Of a stretch of 64,000 bases of DNA, positions 8,601 through 16,745 are shown one piece after another; within the stretch, counting starts at the first letter, position 1, and each line of letters starts with the position of its first letter. The notes below the pieces were generated by a model. It worked only from the letters and a program-made list of their open reading frames with translations. It ran no database searches and had not been told where the DNA came from. This DNA is from Dyella_D sp052115385. GTDB taxonomy: Bacteria; Pseudomonadota; Gammaproteobacteria; Xanthomonadales; Rhodanobacteraceae. Both the position numbers and the translations under genes were made by a program. The stretch lies in contig NZ_JBFRGP010000006.1 in assembly GCF_052115385.1 (NCBI RefSeq), positions 1-64,000 of the forward strand, given 5' to 3'.

Positions 8601-8648
8601 GGAATTTGGATCGATCCATATTCTGTAGTTCGGAATTTAGATCGATTC
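8601..8648. promoter_or_regulatory. Paired 17-bp operator-like repeats
   Basis: GGAATTTGGATCGATCC (8601-8617) and GGAATTTAGATCGATTC (8632-8648) differ at two positions and begin 31 bp apart, about three helical turns. Each is centred on the palindrome GATCGATC or a near version of it. Same-face tandem near-palindromes are typical of binding sites for a dimeric regulator. The regulator is unknown. Confidence 0.45.
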
Positions 8649-8805
8649 AAATCCCTAAGGGGCTGATTTCTAAGCCCTCGCCGGCGGCAGTGATCGTCTG
8701 CTCCCGTCCCGGCGGTACGGGCGCGACCCCTCGAAGTCCGGTTTTCCGCCCGCGTGGGCGGCCGGGTTCCGCCCCGCAAGGGGTGTCATGGGGAGATCAC
8801 AACCA

Positions 8806-11800
8806 ATGTCGAGCAGTAGCAATTCGAGCAGTCGATCGTTGCGCGGTCCGCTGCGTCTGAGCGTGCTGGCCCTGGCTCTGGGGGGGTGTTTCGTCGGTAC
8901 CGTGGCGGTGGCGCAGTCCAATGCCTCGGGCGCCATCTTCGGTCGCACCGAAGCCGCACCGGGCACGACGGTGCATGTCGAGAATCCTTCCACCGGCATC
9001 AGCCGCGACGTCGCGGTGGATGCGGATGGCCGCTACCGCGCCGGCTCGCTGCCGGTGGGCGTGTACAAGGTGACGGTGCAGCGCAACGGCCAGGCCGTGG
9101 ACAGCCGCGACGCCGTCCAGGTCAACGTCGGCACCAGCACCGAAGTGAGCTTCGCCGCCGCCGCGAACAGTTCGGCCAAGAACCTCGAAGGCGTCAGCGT
9201 GGTGGCCAGCGCGGTGCCGGCGATCGATGTGTCCTCGGTGGATACGCGCACCGTGCTCAACGCCGAGCAGCTGCGCCGCCTGCCGATGCCGCAGACGGTG
9301 AACGCCGCGGTGCTGCTGGCGCCCGGCGCGGTGAACGCCGATGCGCGCTACGGCAATGCGGTCTCGCTGGGCGGTTCCTCCGCCGCGGAGAACCAGTACT
9401 ACGTCAACGGCTTCCCGGTGACCAATCCGCTGACCGGCCTGGGTGCGACCAGCCTGCCGTTCAACTCGATCGAGCAGGAACAGGTGTTCACCGGCGGCTA
9501 CGGCGCCGAGTACGGCCGTTCCACCGGCGGCGTGGTCAATATCGTGAGCAAGCGCGGCACCAACGAGTGGAAGGGTGGCATGCAGGTGCTCTACACGCCG
9601 GCCGGCCTGCGCGAAACCGAGCAGCCCACCTACCGCCCCGGCGACGGCGCGCAGATCAGCGGCCGCGACAAGCACTCGGCCAAGCTGTGGGAAACCACCT
9701 ACGCGGCTTATCTCGGCGGTGCGCTGATCCAGGACAAGCTGTTCTTCTTCGGTGCGGCCGAACGCATCAAGTCGGAGAACGACACCTACACGCTCAGCAA
9801 GAACACCACCCGCTCGTACAACACCAACAAGACCAACCGCTGGCTGGCCAAAGTCGACTGGAACATCACCGACAACCACATCATCGAGCTGACCGGCCTG
9901 AGCGACACCGCGTCCACCTACGCCGACCAGTTCGTCTACGACGGCGTCAACGACGTCCAGTACGGCCACAAGGGCTGGCGCAGCCAGAAGAACCAGGGCA
10001 CGGCCGGCTCCTCGCCCGGCGGCCAGGTCTATGTGGGCCGCTACACCGGCTACATCACCGACAACCTCACCGTCGATGCGCTGTACGGCAAGGAGCGCAC
10101 CGACCACGTCGACCTCACCTCGGGTTCGAGCTGCACCTATTTCCAGGACAACCGCGACAGCGTGCCACCGTCGCAGCGTCTGCAGGGCTGCAATATCTCC
10201 AGCGGCATCGCCGCGCCGGGCGCGTACGACGAAACCAACGGCTGGCATCTGAACCTGGAATACCGCCTGGGCAGCCACGACGTGCGCGCGGGCGTCGACC
10301 ACTACAACGTCACCTCGCTCAACGGTTCGGACACTTCCGGCGGCGTGGGCTGGTTCTACTTCGACAATCCGCCCAGCGGCGTGATCGAGTCGCGCGGCAA
10401 CCTGGCGGTGCCGCCGGGACATACCGGCATCGTCGAGCGCTACATCTTCCGCGCCATCGGCCAGGCCAAGGTGCGCCAGCAAGCGCAGTACATCGAAGAC
10501 CACTGGCAGGTCACCGATCGCTGGCTGGCCTATGTCGGCCTGCGCAACGAGCAGTTCGAGAACCTCAACGCCAACAACGAAGTGTTCGCCAAGCAGCGCC
10601 ACCAGCTGGCGCCGCGCCTGGGCCTGTCGTGGGACGTGATGGGCGATTCCAGCCTGAAGATCTACGCCAACGCCGGCCGCTACCACCTGGCGATTCCGAA
10701 CAACGTCGCCGTGCGCGGCGCTTCCGGCTCGCTGTACGAAACCCAGTGGGGCACCTACGACGGCGCGGTCAACACCAATGGCACGCCGCCGGGCTGGCAG
10801 CCGATCGAGAACGTGGTCTACGCCAACGGCGCCAATGGCACGCCGCCCGATCCGCGTTCGATCTCGGCGCAGAACCTCAAGGCCTATTACCAGGACGAGT
10901 ACATCCTCGGCTTCGACCAGCAGTTCGCCGACCATTGGACCTTCGGCGCGAAGGTGCGCTACCGCAAGCTGCGCAGCATCATCGACGACTGGTGCGACGA
11001 CCGCCCGTTCATCAAGTGGGCCGCCGACCACGGCGTGAACTACGCCAACCCGTCGCCGGCCTGCTACATCATCAACCCGGGTGCGTCCAACCGCTTCCTG
11101 ATCGACCTGGACGGCGACGGCAAGCTGGAAGACATCAAGCTCAGCAAGAACGACATCGGCCTGCCCGAAGCCAAGCGCAAGTACTACGCGCTGGACGCAT
11201 ACCTGGAGCATCGCTTCGACGGCAAATGGTACGGCCGTCTCGATTACACCTTCTCGCGCAGCTACGGCAATTCCGAGGGCCTGCTGAAATCCGACATCGG
11301 CCAGCTCGATCCGTCGGTGACCCAGGACTGGGACCACAAGGAACTGATGATCGGCTCGAACGGCCCCGAGGCCAACGACCGCACGCACCAGATCCGCGCC
11401 TACGGCTACTACCAGGTCAACGCGGAGTGGCTGGTCAGCGCCAACGTGCTGATCCAGTCCGGCCGTCCGAAGAACTGCATCGGCGTGTATCCCGGCGATA
11501 TCCCGGCGGAGATGAACTACGGCGCCTCGTACTTCTATTGCAAGGGCCAGCCGACCCCGCGCGGCAGCCAGGGCCGCCTGCCGTGGACTTACCGCCTGGA
11601 CCTGGGCGTGCAGTACGCGCCGTCGTTCGCCAAGAACAACCTGACCTTCAGCGCCACCGTGGTCAACGTGTTCGACAAACAGACGGTGCAGAGCATCAAT
11701 GAGTCCGGCGAAACCGGCAGCGGCGCACCCAACCTCAGCTACACGCAGCCGCTGTCGTACCAGACGCCGCGCTACGTGCAGTTCGGCGCCCGCTACGACT

Positions 11801-11811
11801 TCAGCCTGTAA
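8806..11811 (+). CDS. TonB-dependent receptor with carboxypeptidase-regulatory-like domain
   Basis: This 1001-residue outer-membrane receptor should import a large or scarce ligand using TonB-ExbBD energy. After a Ser-rich signal peptide (ending near VAVAQS, residue 36), residues about 38-115 form a carboxypeptidase-regulatory-like beta-sandwich (GAIFGRT ... GRYRAGSLPVGVYKVTV). A plug follows (PMPQTVNAAVLLAPG ... EYGRSTGGVVNIVSKRGTNE), then a long beta-barrel ending YVQFGARYDFSL with a terminal aromatic-X-Leu. The architecture resembles Oar-like receptors of Xanthomonadales and Myxococcota. The ATG at 8806 is preferred to that at 8788 because GGGGAG lies about nine bases before it. No adjacent catabolic genes hint at the ligand. 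Confidence 0.9.
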   Translation: MSSSSNSSSRSLRGPLRLSVLALALGGCFVGTVAVAQSNASGAIFGRTEAAPGTTVHVENPSTGISRDVAVDADGRYRAGSLPVGVYKVTVQRNGQAVDSRDAVQVNVGTSTEVSFAAAANSSAKNLEGVSVVASAVPAIDVSSVDTRTVLNAEQLRRLPMPQTVNAAVLLAPGAVNADARYGNAVSLGGSSAAENQYYVNGFPVTNPLTGLGATSLPFNSIEQEQVFTGGYGAEYGRSTGGVVNIVSKRGTNEWKGGMQVLYTPAGLRETEQPTYRPGDGAQISGRDKHSAKLWETTYAAYLGGALIQDKLFFFGAAERIKSENDTYTLSKNTTRSYNTNKTNRWLAKVDWNITDNHIIELTGLSDTASTYADQFVYDGVNDVQYGHKGWRSQKNQGTAGSSPGGQVYVGRYTGYITDNLTVDALYGKERTDHVDLTSGSSCTYFQDNRDSVPPSQRLQGCNISSGIAAPGAYDETNGWHLNLEYRLGSHDVRAGVDHYNVTSLNGSDTSGGVGWFYFDNPPSGVIESRGNLAVPPGHTGIVERYIFRAIGQAKVRQQAQYIEDHWQVTDRWLAYVGLRNEQFENLNANNEVFAKQRHQLAPRLGLSWDVMGDSSLKIYANAGRYHLAIPNNVAVRGASGSLYETQWGTYDGAVNTNGTPPGWQPIENVVYANGANGTPPDPRSISAQNLKAYYQDEYILGFDQQFADHWTFGAKVRYRKLRSIIDDWCDDRPFIKWAADHGVNYANPSPACYIINPGASNRFLIDLDGDGKLEDIKLSKNDIGLPEAKRKYYALDAYLEHRFDGKWYGRLDYTFSRSYGNSEGLLKSDIGQLDPSVTQDWDHKELMIGSNGPEANDRTHQIRAYGYYQVNAEWLVSANVLIQSGRPKNCIGVYPGDIPAEMNYGASYFYCKGQPTPRGSQGRLPWTYRLDLGVQYAPSFAKNNLTFSATVVNVFDKQTVQSINESGETGSGAPNLSYTQPLSYQTPRYVQFGARYDFSL

Positions 11812-11867
11812 ACGCGTAACCGCGAGTGCCACGGTGGCAGAAGACCGCCGTGGCGACTTTCCCCATT

Positions 11868-11896
11868 GACCACCGCTGGCCGGTGGTCTTTTTTTT
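11868..11896 (+). terminator. Rho-independent terminator after receptor gene
   Basis: GACCACCG and CGGTGGTC form the stem with a short loop between them, followed by eight T residues, 57 bp after the receptor stop codon. Confidence 0.92.
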
Positions 11897-11902
11897 AGGC
11901 AT

Positions 11903-12002
11903 CGGCGTAGGTTGGGGTGAGCCGCAGGCGAACCCCAACGTCGTTGCATCCAAGCTCACCACGGTGTTGGGGTTCGCCTGCGGCTCACCCCAACCTACGC
12001 CG
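11903..12002. repeat. REP/BIME-type palindrome, copy 1
   Basis: An arm beginning CGGCGTAGGTTGGGGTGAGCC is repeated in inverted orientation about 25 bp later. Each arm is itself a hairpin (GTTGGGGT ... ACCCCAAC). The element lies between the convergent receptor and xerC genes. Related copies are at 24860, 25997 and 32891. Confidence 0.85.
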
Positions 12003-12012
12003 GTCCGGTGAT

Positions 12013-12900
12013 TCAACCCTTGCGCTTCGCCCGCGGATGCGCCGCGTCGTACACCTTCGCCAGATGCTGGAAATCCAGGTGCGTGTAGATCTGCGTAGTG
12101 GCGATATCGGCGTGGCCGAGCAGCTCCTGCACGGCGCGCAGATCGCCGGAGGATTCGAGCATGTGGCTGGCGAAGGTGTGGCGCAGCAAGTGCGGATGCA
12201 CGCGCTTGGCAAAACCCTGCGTCAGCGCCAGCTGCTTCAGGCGCGCCTGCACCGTGCGCGGACTGATCGTCGCGCCGCCGCGGCCGCGGAACACCGGCGT
12301 CTCCGGCGCGTTGTCTTCCGCCTCGCCCAGCGCGCGCAACGCATTCACCGCATGCCGTCCCACCGGCACGATGCGCGTCTTGCTGCCCTTGCCGAGCACG
12401 CGCACTTCGCCGGCGTCGAGATTCAGGTCCAGCCAGTGCAGCCCGACCAGTTCGGAAAGACGCAGGCCGGAGGAATAGAACAGTTCCAGCATCGCGCGAT
12501 CGCGCACACCCAGCGCGCCCTCGCCGCCCGACTCGACCAGCGCGGTGGCCTCGTCCACGTCCAGCACCTGCGGCAGCTTGCGATGCACTTTCGGGCCGCG
12601 TACGCCGGCCACCGGATCGTTGTCGAGCAGGCCTTCGCGGCGCAGCTGGCGGAACAGGCTGCGGCAGGACGACAGCAGGCGCTGCAGGCTTTTCGGCGAC
12701 AGGCCGGCGCGGTGTTCCGCCGCGACGAAGCCGCGCATGCGGTGCGCGTCCAGGCCGGAGAACGCATCGAGCTGCTGCGCCTCCATCCAGCGCAGCAGCT
12801 TGTCCAGGTCACGGCGATAACCGTCCACCGTGTGCGGCGAGGCCTTGCGCTCGCCGGCAAGCCGGGCGAGCCAGGCCTGCACCTGGCTGCGCGGGTCCAT
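12013..12900 (-). CDS. xerC: Tyrosine recombinase XerC
   Basis: XerC acts with XerD at dif to resolve chromosome dimers at division. The 295 residues comprise an N-terminal SAM-like core-binding domain (about 5-90) and a catalytic domain. The full active-site set is present: Arg147 (SGLRLSEL), Lys171/174 (GKGSKTR), His237 and Arg240 (HLLRH), His263 (LLGHA) and nucleophile Tyr272 (TQIYTHLD). The spacing is exactly that of housekeeping XerC and not of a phage integrase. It is the last gene of lptM-dapF-DUF484-xerC, two bases after the DUF484 stop codon. The same gene order around xerC is seen in E. coli. Confidence 0.96.
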   Translation of the reverse strand: MDPRSQVQAWLARLAGERKASPHTVDGYRRDLDKLLRWMEAQQLDAFSGLDAHRMRGFVAAEHRAGLSPKSLQRLLSSCRSLFRQLRREGLLDNDPVAGVRGPKVHRKLPQVLDVDEATALVESGGEGALGVRDRAMLELFYSSGLRLSELVGLHWLDLNLDAGEVRVLGKGSKTRIVPVGRHAVNALRALGEAEDNAPETPVFRGRGGATISPRTVQARLKQLALTQGFAKRVHPHLLRHTFASHMLESSGDLRAVQELLGHADIATTQIYTHLDFQHLAKVYDAAHPRAKRKG

Positions 12901-12902
12901 GC

Positions 12903-13583
12903 TCAGGCGCCGTTTTGCGAACGTTGCAGCGCGGCGGTGACGGTGGCCGCGATCATCTTCAGGAATACCGTGCCCATGCCGGGCTGGAAGCGGTCCTGAT
13001 CGCGGCTGCCGATCGCCAGCAGGCCCAGCCCGTCCAGCGACATCAGCGCGCAGGAATGGATCTCGGGCGCCTGGTCGCCGAACAGGCGGTACAGGCGTTC
13101 GGCCGAGAGGCGGCCGGCGATCGGTTCCTGATGGGCGATGAACTCGGCGAACTCCGGCAGCCCTTTCGACCCGCCCGGCGCGCGCACCAGCCAGTCCGCC
13201 GGCGGCAGCTCCAGCTCGAATACCAGCAGGCGCACCTGGTCGGTCTGGAAATCCTCGGCCAGCCGCGCGATCACGCTGCGCGCGGCAACGGCCGGCGTGC
13301 CGGCGCGCAGCACCGCGACGTTGAGTTCGTGGATGCGCTGCATCAGCCGCTCGTTCTCGGCGGCGATCCGGGTCAGCTCGGCCAGCCGGCGTTCCAGCTC
13401 GGCGTTTTTCTCGCGCAGGTTCTGCGTCTGGTAGGCCGCTAGCGAGGCGACCTGGCCCTGCTCGCGCGGCAGTTCCAGCTGCGCGGCCAGTTCGGGAAAT
13501 TCAGTGAGGAAGCCCGGATGGCGGCGCAGATAGGCCGCCACGTCGGTGGCCGTGAGGGTGTCGTCCAGAGTGGTGTCGGTCAT
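12903..13583 (-). CDS. DUF484 family protein (GAF-like)
   Basis: The 226-residue cytoplasmic protein belongs to the DUF484 family regularly found between dapF and xerC. It has an N-terminal helical part with the VAAYLRRHPGFL motif (residues 15-26), a coiled coil around residues 45-85 and a C-terminal GAF-like domain including GLGLLAIGSRDQDRFQPGMGT. The family's biochemical role is not established; the C-terminal fold suggests small-molecule or protein sensing. GAGG lies seven bases before the ATG at 13583. The xerC start follows directly, so the two are probably translationally linked. Confidence 0.9.
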   Translation of the reverse strand: MTDTTLDDTLTATDVAAYLRRHPGFLTEFPELAAQLELPREQGQVASLAAYQTQNLREKNAELERRLAELTRIAAENERLMQRIHELNVAVLRAGTPAVAARSVIARLAEDFQTDQVRLLVFELELPPADWLVRAPGGSKGLPEFAEFIAHQEPIAGRLSAERLYRLFGDQAPEIHSCALMSLDGLGLLAIGSRDQDRFQPGMGTVFLKMIAATVTAALQRSQNGA

Positions 13584-13654
13584 GCGGGTACCTCGTCAGC
13601 CGGTAAGGCCGGTTCGCTGCCCGGCCCGGAGTGTGGGTTGGCGCGGGCGGCGCT

Positions 13655-14497
13655 TCAATGCGCGGCGCCCAGCCATTCGCCTTCGAACGCGAAGGCGGCC
13701 GGCCCGGTCATCCACAAGGTGTGGCCGGGCCCTTGCCAATCGATCTGCAGGCGGCCGCCGGGCAGGTCCACCTGCACGCTGTCGTCCACCTCGCCACGCT
13801 GATGCAGCACCGCCATCGCGGCGCAGGCGCCGGTGCCGCAGGCGCGGGTCCAGCCGGCGCCGCGCTCATGCACGCGCAGGCGCAGATGAGCGCGGTCGAC
13901 GACGCGCACGAAGCCGGCGTTGACGCCTTCCTTGAAGCGCGCATGCGCGGTCAGCGCCGGACCCAGGCGGTAGAGCTCCGGTGCGCCCAGATCGTCCACC
14001 GTCACCACCGCATGCGGATTGCCCATCGACACCGCGCCGATCTCCAGCGCGTGGCCGTCGGTATCGAGCGCGTAGCGTTCGGCCGGCGCGGCGGCATCGA
14101 AGGGAATCTGCGCGGGGCGGAATTCCGGCTCGCCCATGTCCACCGTGACGCGGTCCGCCGCGAGCAGGCGCACCGCGACCGGGCCGGACGGGCTTTCCAG
14201 CCGCACCGTCTCGCCCAGCGGCAGTTCGCCGGCGCGGTGCAGCCATGCGGCCACGCAGCGCACGCCGTTGCCGCACTGGCTCGCGCTTGAGCCGTCGGCG
14301 TTCCAGAGGCCGTAATAGAAGCGGCAGGACTGATCGCGCGGCGCTTCGATGCTGATCAGCTGGTCGAAGCCGACGCCGCCGTGGCGATCGGCGATGGCGC
14401 GGATCTCTTCGGCGTCCAGCGCCAGAGGGGCCGCGCGGGCATCGACCATGACGAAGTCATTGCCGATGCCGTGCATCTTGGAGAAGCGCAAGGTCAT
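13655..14497 (-). CDS. dapF: Diaminopimelate epimerase
   Basis: DapF converts LL- to meso-diaminopimelate, the last shared step of lysine and peptidoglycan precursor synthesis. The 280-residue protein has both catalytic cysteines: Cys75 in NADGSSASQCGNG and Cys220 in RACGTGACA. The N-terminal FSKMHGIGNDFV is the family signature. The start is at 14497; the reading frame is open further upstream, but that part is low-complexity Arg/Pro sequence antisense to nothing and overlapping lptM. It lies 7 bp after the lptM stop codon and is followed by DUF484 and xerC. The gene order matches the yifL-dapF-yigA-xerC arrangement of enterobacteria. Confidence 0.96.
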   Translation of the reverse strand: MTLRFSKMHGIGNDFVMVDARAAPLALDAEEIRAIADRHGGVGFDQLISIEAPRDQSCRFYYGLWNADGSSASQCGNGVRCVAAWLHRAGELPLGETVRLESPSGPVAVRLLAADRVTVDMGEPEFRPAQIPFDAAAPAERYALDTDGHALEIGAVSMGNPHAVVTVDDLGAPELYRLGPALTAHARFKEGVNAGFVRVVDRAHLRLRVHERGAGWTRACGTGACAAMAVLHQRGEVDDSVQVDLPGGRLQIDWQGPGHTLWMTGPAAFAFEGEWLGAAH

Positions 14498-14504
14498 GCG
14501 CGCC

Positions 14505-14711
14505 TCAGCGCGAAGCCGGCTGCGCCGCGCTGGCGGCCGGGGCCGGCGGCATGGTGGTGGTAGTGATGGTCGGCGTCGGCTTCGGCGACGGCGGCACGGT
14601 GTTGGCGGGTGTCGGCTTCGGCGGCGGCATGAACAGCGGGCCCTTGTTGCCGCAGCCGGACAGCGCGGCGACGGCGACGCAGAGCGGGAGCAGCAGGATC
14701 GATCGGCGCAT
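14505..14711 (-). CDS. lptM: LptM-like small outer-membrane lipoprotein
   Basis: The 68-residue lipoprotein has a type II signal with lipobox LSGC (Cys at residue 20) followed at once by GNKGPLF, the signature of LptM (YifL). In E. coli, LptM binds and helps mature the LPS translocon LptD/LptE. The rest of the chain is Pro/Thr-rich, low-complexity and of variable length in the family. Its place directly upstream of dapF is the conserved neighbourhood of lptM. A minus-strand -10-like TATACT lies at 14740-14745, which gives a short leader. Confidence 0.85.
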   Translation of the reverse strand: MRRSILLLPLCVAVAALSGCGNKGPLFMPPPKPTPANTVPPSPKPTPTITTTTMPPAPAASAAQPASR

Positions 14712-14739
14712 GGGGGTGGGTTCCTACGGAGTCGGCCGC

Positions 14740-14745
14740 AGTATA
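14740..14745 (-). promoter_or_regulatory. Candidate -10 box for lptM-dapF operon
   Basis: On the minus strand the hexamer reads TATACT, one mismatch from consensus, 29 bp before the lptM ATG. No convincing -35 box is visible. Confidence 0.4.
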
Positions 14746-14886
14746 GCGAGCCGGGGCGGGCGGTCCGCATGAACCGGCCCGCTCCCATTTCATGACGCGT
14801 TACGCAGGAATCCCGCGGAGCCTCCCGCGTGAATCGCTATCATGCGCGCACCGGCCGCGCCGCGGCACCGGGAGATCCGAACCACG

Positions 14887-15555
14887 ATGGACTGGACCAC
14901 GCTGCTGCGCCTGCCCAGCACGATCCTGCTGGCGCTCGCCGCGATCGCGCTGCTGTTCACCCTGGCGCAACTGCTCGCCCTGCGCGCGCGCCTGGAGGCG
15001 CGGCAGCGGCTTGCGGCGGCGGTGCGCAGCCTGCTGCTGCTGGCGGGTTTCGCCCTCACCCTGCTGCTGGCCGGCATGGGCTGGAGCCTGCGCGGCTATC
15101 ACCTGTTGTCGGAAGAGGCGCCGGTGGTCGATATCGACGCCCGCATCCTGTCGCCGCAACGCTGGGCCCTTACCTTGCGCTGGCCCGACGGCAGCACGCG
15201 GCAAGTGCAGGTGGCCGGCGATGCCTGGCGGGTCGAGGCGGTGGTGCTGAAATGGAAACTGCCCGCCGTGCTGGCCGGCCTGCCGCCGCTGTACCGGCTG
15301 GACCGCCTGACCGGCCGCTACGACGACGCACAGCAGGAAGCGCAGGCGCCGCGCACGGTGATCAGCTTCGACCAGGCCGGCCCCTACGATCTGCCGCGCT
15401 GGCTGCCCGGCGTCGACACGGTGTTCGGCAGCGGCGCGTTCCTGCCGCTGGTCGACGAAGGGCATTACAACGTGAGCCTGATGCGCACCGGCGCCCTGGT
15501 GGCGCGGCCGGACGAGGCGACGGAACGGCGGCTCGGCCAGCCGTTCGGCGGCTGA
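14887..15555 (+). CDS. Two-TM inner-membrane protein of unknown function
   Basis: The 222-residue protein has two transmembrane segments (about residues 8-30 and 45-68) and a C-terminal beta-rich domain, probably periplasmic. That domain includes LRWPDGSTRQVQVAGD, VVLKWKLPAVLAGLPPLYRLDRLTGRY and, near the end, YNVSLMRTGALVARP. Relatives occur throughout Xanthomonadales and are often labelled cation/multidrug efflux pump, but nothing here supports transport: the protein is far too small and has no pump motifs. The start at 14887 has GGGAGA about 11 bases upstream. It is divergent from lptM. Confidence 0.82.
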   Translation: MDWTTLLRLPSTILLALAAIALLFTLAQLLALRARLEARQRLAAAVRSLLLLAGFALTLLLAGMGWSLRGYHLLSEEAPVVDIDARILSPQRWALTLRWPDGSTRQVQVAGDAWRVEAVVLKWKLPAVLAGLPPLYRLDRLTGRYDDAQQEAQAPRTVISFDQAGPYDLPRWLPGVDTVFGSGAFLPLVDEGHYNVSLMRTGALVARPDEATERRLGQPFGG

Positions 15556-15579
15556 CCAGGCGCACCGCGTCGCGCTGCG

Positions 15580-15906
15580 TCAGCGGGGACTGCTCAGCGC
15601 CGCTGCCAGCATGATCACCCCGAAGATCACGAACAGGCCCACCCAGCCGAAGCGGTCCCCGAACGGAATCGGGTTCTTCTCCAGCTTGGCTTCGATCGCC
15701 TTGGGTTCGAGCTGCCAGCCGCGGTGGCAGACCTCGCAGGCGAGTACGTAGCTCTTCTTCGAGACCCATTTGAACAAGTAGTACAGATGCCCGTAGCGGT
15801 ACTGCAGCAGCAGGCGATACGGCCGCTGCTTCTCGCACACCGCGCAATCCTTGTGCTCGGCGACGCCGAGGTCGATCTGCTTGCCGCCCGATCCCCAGAT
15901 GATCAT
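15580..15906 (-). CDS. Small zinc-ribbon-like membrane protein
   Basis: The 108-residue product has two CxxC pairs, CAVC (near residue 21) and CEVC (near 57), spaced as in a zinc ribbon. A single C-terminal transmembrane helix (about residues 85-103, GWVGLFVIFGVIMLAAAL) follows. It would be a tail-anchored protein with a cytosolic metal-binding domain. Start codon ATG at 15906 has a long G/A-rich ribosome-binding region (GGGGGGAAAGGGAC). Function unknown. It is 24 bp from the convergent two-TM gene. Confidence 0.75.
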   Translation of the reverse strand: MIIWGSGGKQIDLGVAEHKDCAVCEKQRPYRLLLQYRYGHLYYLFKWVSKKSYVLACEVCHRGWQLEPKAIEAKLEKNPIPFGDRFGWVGLFVIFGVIMLAAALSSPR

Positions 15907-15998
15907 GTCCCTTTCCCCCCTGATCCTTGTGACCCCCGCCCACGGCGGGGCGACGCACTGTAAGGCGGGGTGAAAAGGGATGCCAGGGTCGCGCGGGC

Positions 15999-16472
15999 TC
16001 AGGCCAGCACTTTCTCGTAGCGCCACGCGGCGGCGCCGTCTTCGTAATAACTCGCGTAGGTGCCGATGCGCTGGTAGCCCAGCCGCTCGTACAGGCGGAT
16101 CGCCGCCTCGTTGTCGGTGCGCACTTCCAGCCGCAGCGCATGCCGGCGCTTGCGCCGGGCCGCCTGCTCGGCCGCTTCGATCAGCGCCGAGCCCACGCCC
16201 TTGCCGCGTGCCTGCGCCTGGGTGGCGATCGAGTACAGCCGTGCCACCTTGCTGCCCTTGCGGAAGAACACCACCGCGGTACCCAGGAAACGCCGGTGAT
16301 TGGCGCTGGCCACCAGCACCTGCGCGCTCTCGCTGTCCAGGTGGCGGCGGTACTGGGCACGGCTCAGGCGGTCGCCGGCGAAGCTCTGCTCCTCCAGTGC
16401 GACCAGGTCGTCCAGGTCGGAAAGCTCGGCACGTCGCACACGCACGGCGGCGGTCGCGGGCATGGGGGTCAT
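15999..16472 (-). CDS. GNAT-family N-acetyltransferase, RimI-like
   Basis: The 157-residue acetyltransferase has the GNAT core: beta-alpha start VRRAELSDLDDLVALEEQSF, the acetyl-CoA pyrophosphate loop QARGKGVGSAL (near residue 90) and the C-terminal NEAAIRLYERLGYQRIGTY motif. The start at 16472 (MTPMPATAAV) fits family length. It is divergent from a RimK-like ligase 273 bp away. GNAT and RimK-type ATP-grasp genes recur together in proteobacteria, often with a C39-peptidase extension that is absent here. This suggests a peptide or protein modification function rather than ribosomal S18 acetylation, but the substrate is unknown. Confidence 0.88.
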   Translation of the reverse strand: MTPMPATAAVRVRRAELSDLDDLVALEEQSFAGDRLSRAQYRRHLDSESAQVLVASANHRRFLGTAVVFFRKGSKVARLYSIATQAQARGKGVGSALIEAAEQAARRKRRHALRLEVRTDNEAAIRLYERLGYQRIGTYASYYEDGAAAWRYEKVLA

Positions 16473-16506
16473 CGGCGGTGTGTTCCGGTGCGGCGCGTAG
16501 CGCGGC

Positions 16507-16541
16507 GGCGAAGGGCGGAGGCGAAGGGCGGAGGCGAAGGG
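16507..16541. repeat. 13-bp tandem repeat, 2.7 copies
   Basis: The unit GGCGAAGGGCGGA is repeated 2.7 times without mismatch between the divergent GNAT and RimK-like genes, just upstream of the GNAT start. Confidence 0.85.
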
Positions 16542-16745
16542 TAAGCGACGTCGGGCGAAGCGCGGCACTCTAGTCCCGTGGCGGGCGCCTCGCAATCGCC
16601 CGGGCGTCATGTCCGTTGCCGCGGCATTTAGACAGGCTTCATGCCTTGCTCTTGTGCGTGGTTGTGCCTGTGCGAAAATGCGCGCTCCGTGCCGCCCCGT
16701 TCCATCGACGAGACGACACCCTCGTCTGCCCAAGCCCAAGGTGCC

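Larger units (their letters stand above)
8279..8805. other. Divergent intergenic region hslV / receptor gene
   Basis: This 527-bp stretch has no credible gene. It contains the hairpin at 8505-8549 and two near-identical 17-bp repeats at 8601 and 8632. Promoters for both hslVU and the receptor gene must lie here. The repeats sit in a locally AT-richer patch that stands out from the surroundings. Confidence 0.6.

Noticed and set aside
8797..11949. Open frame of more than 1000 codons antisense to the receptor gene
   Set aside because: The receptor on the plus strand has complete domain structure; the antisense product shows no domain and runs into the REP element.
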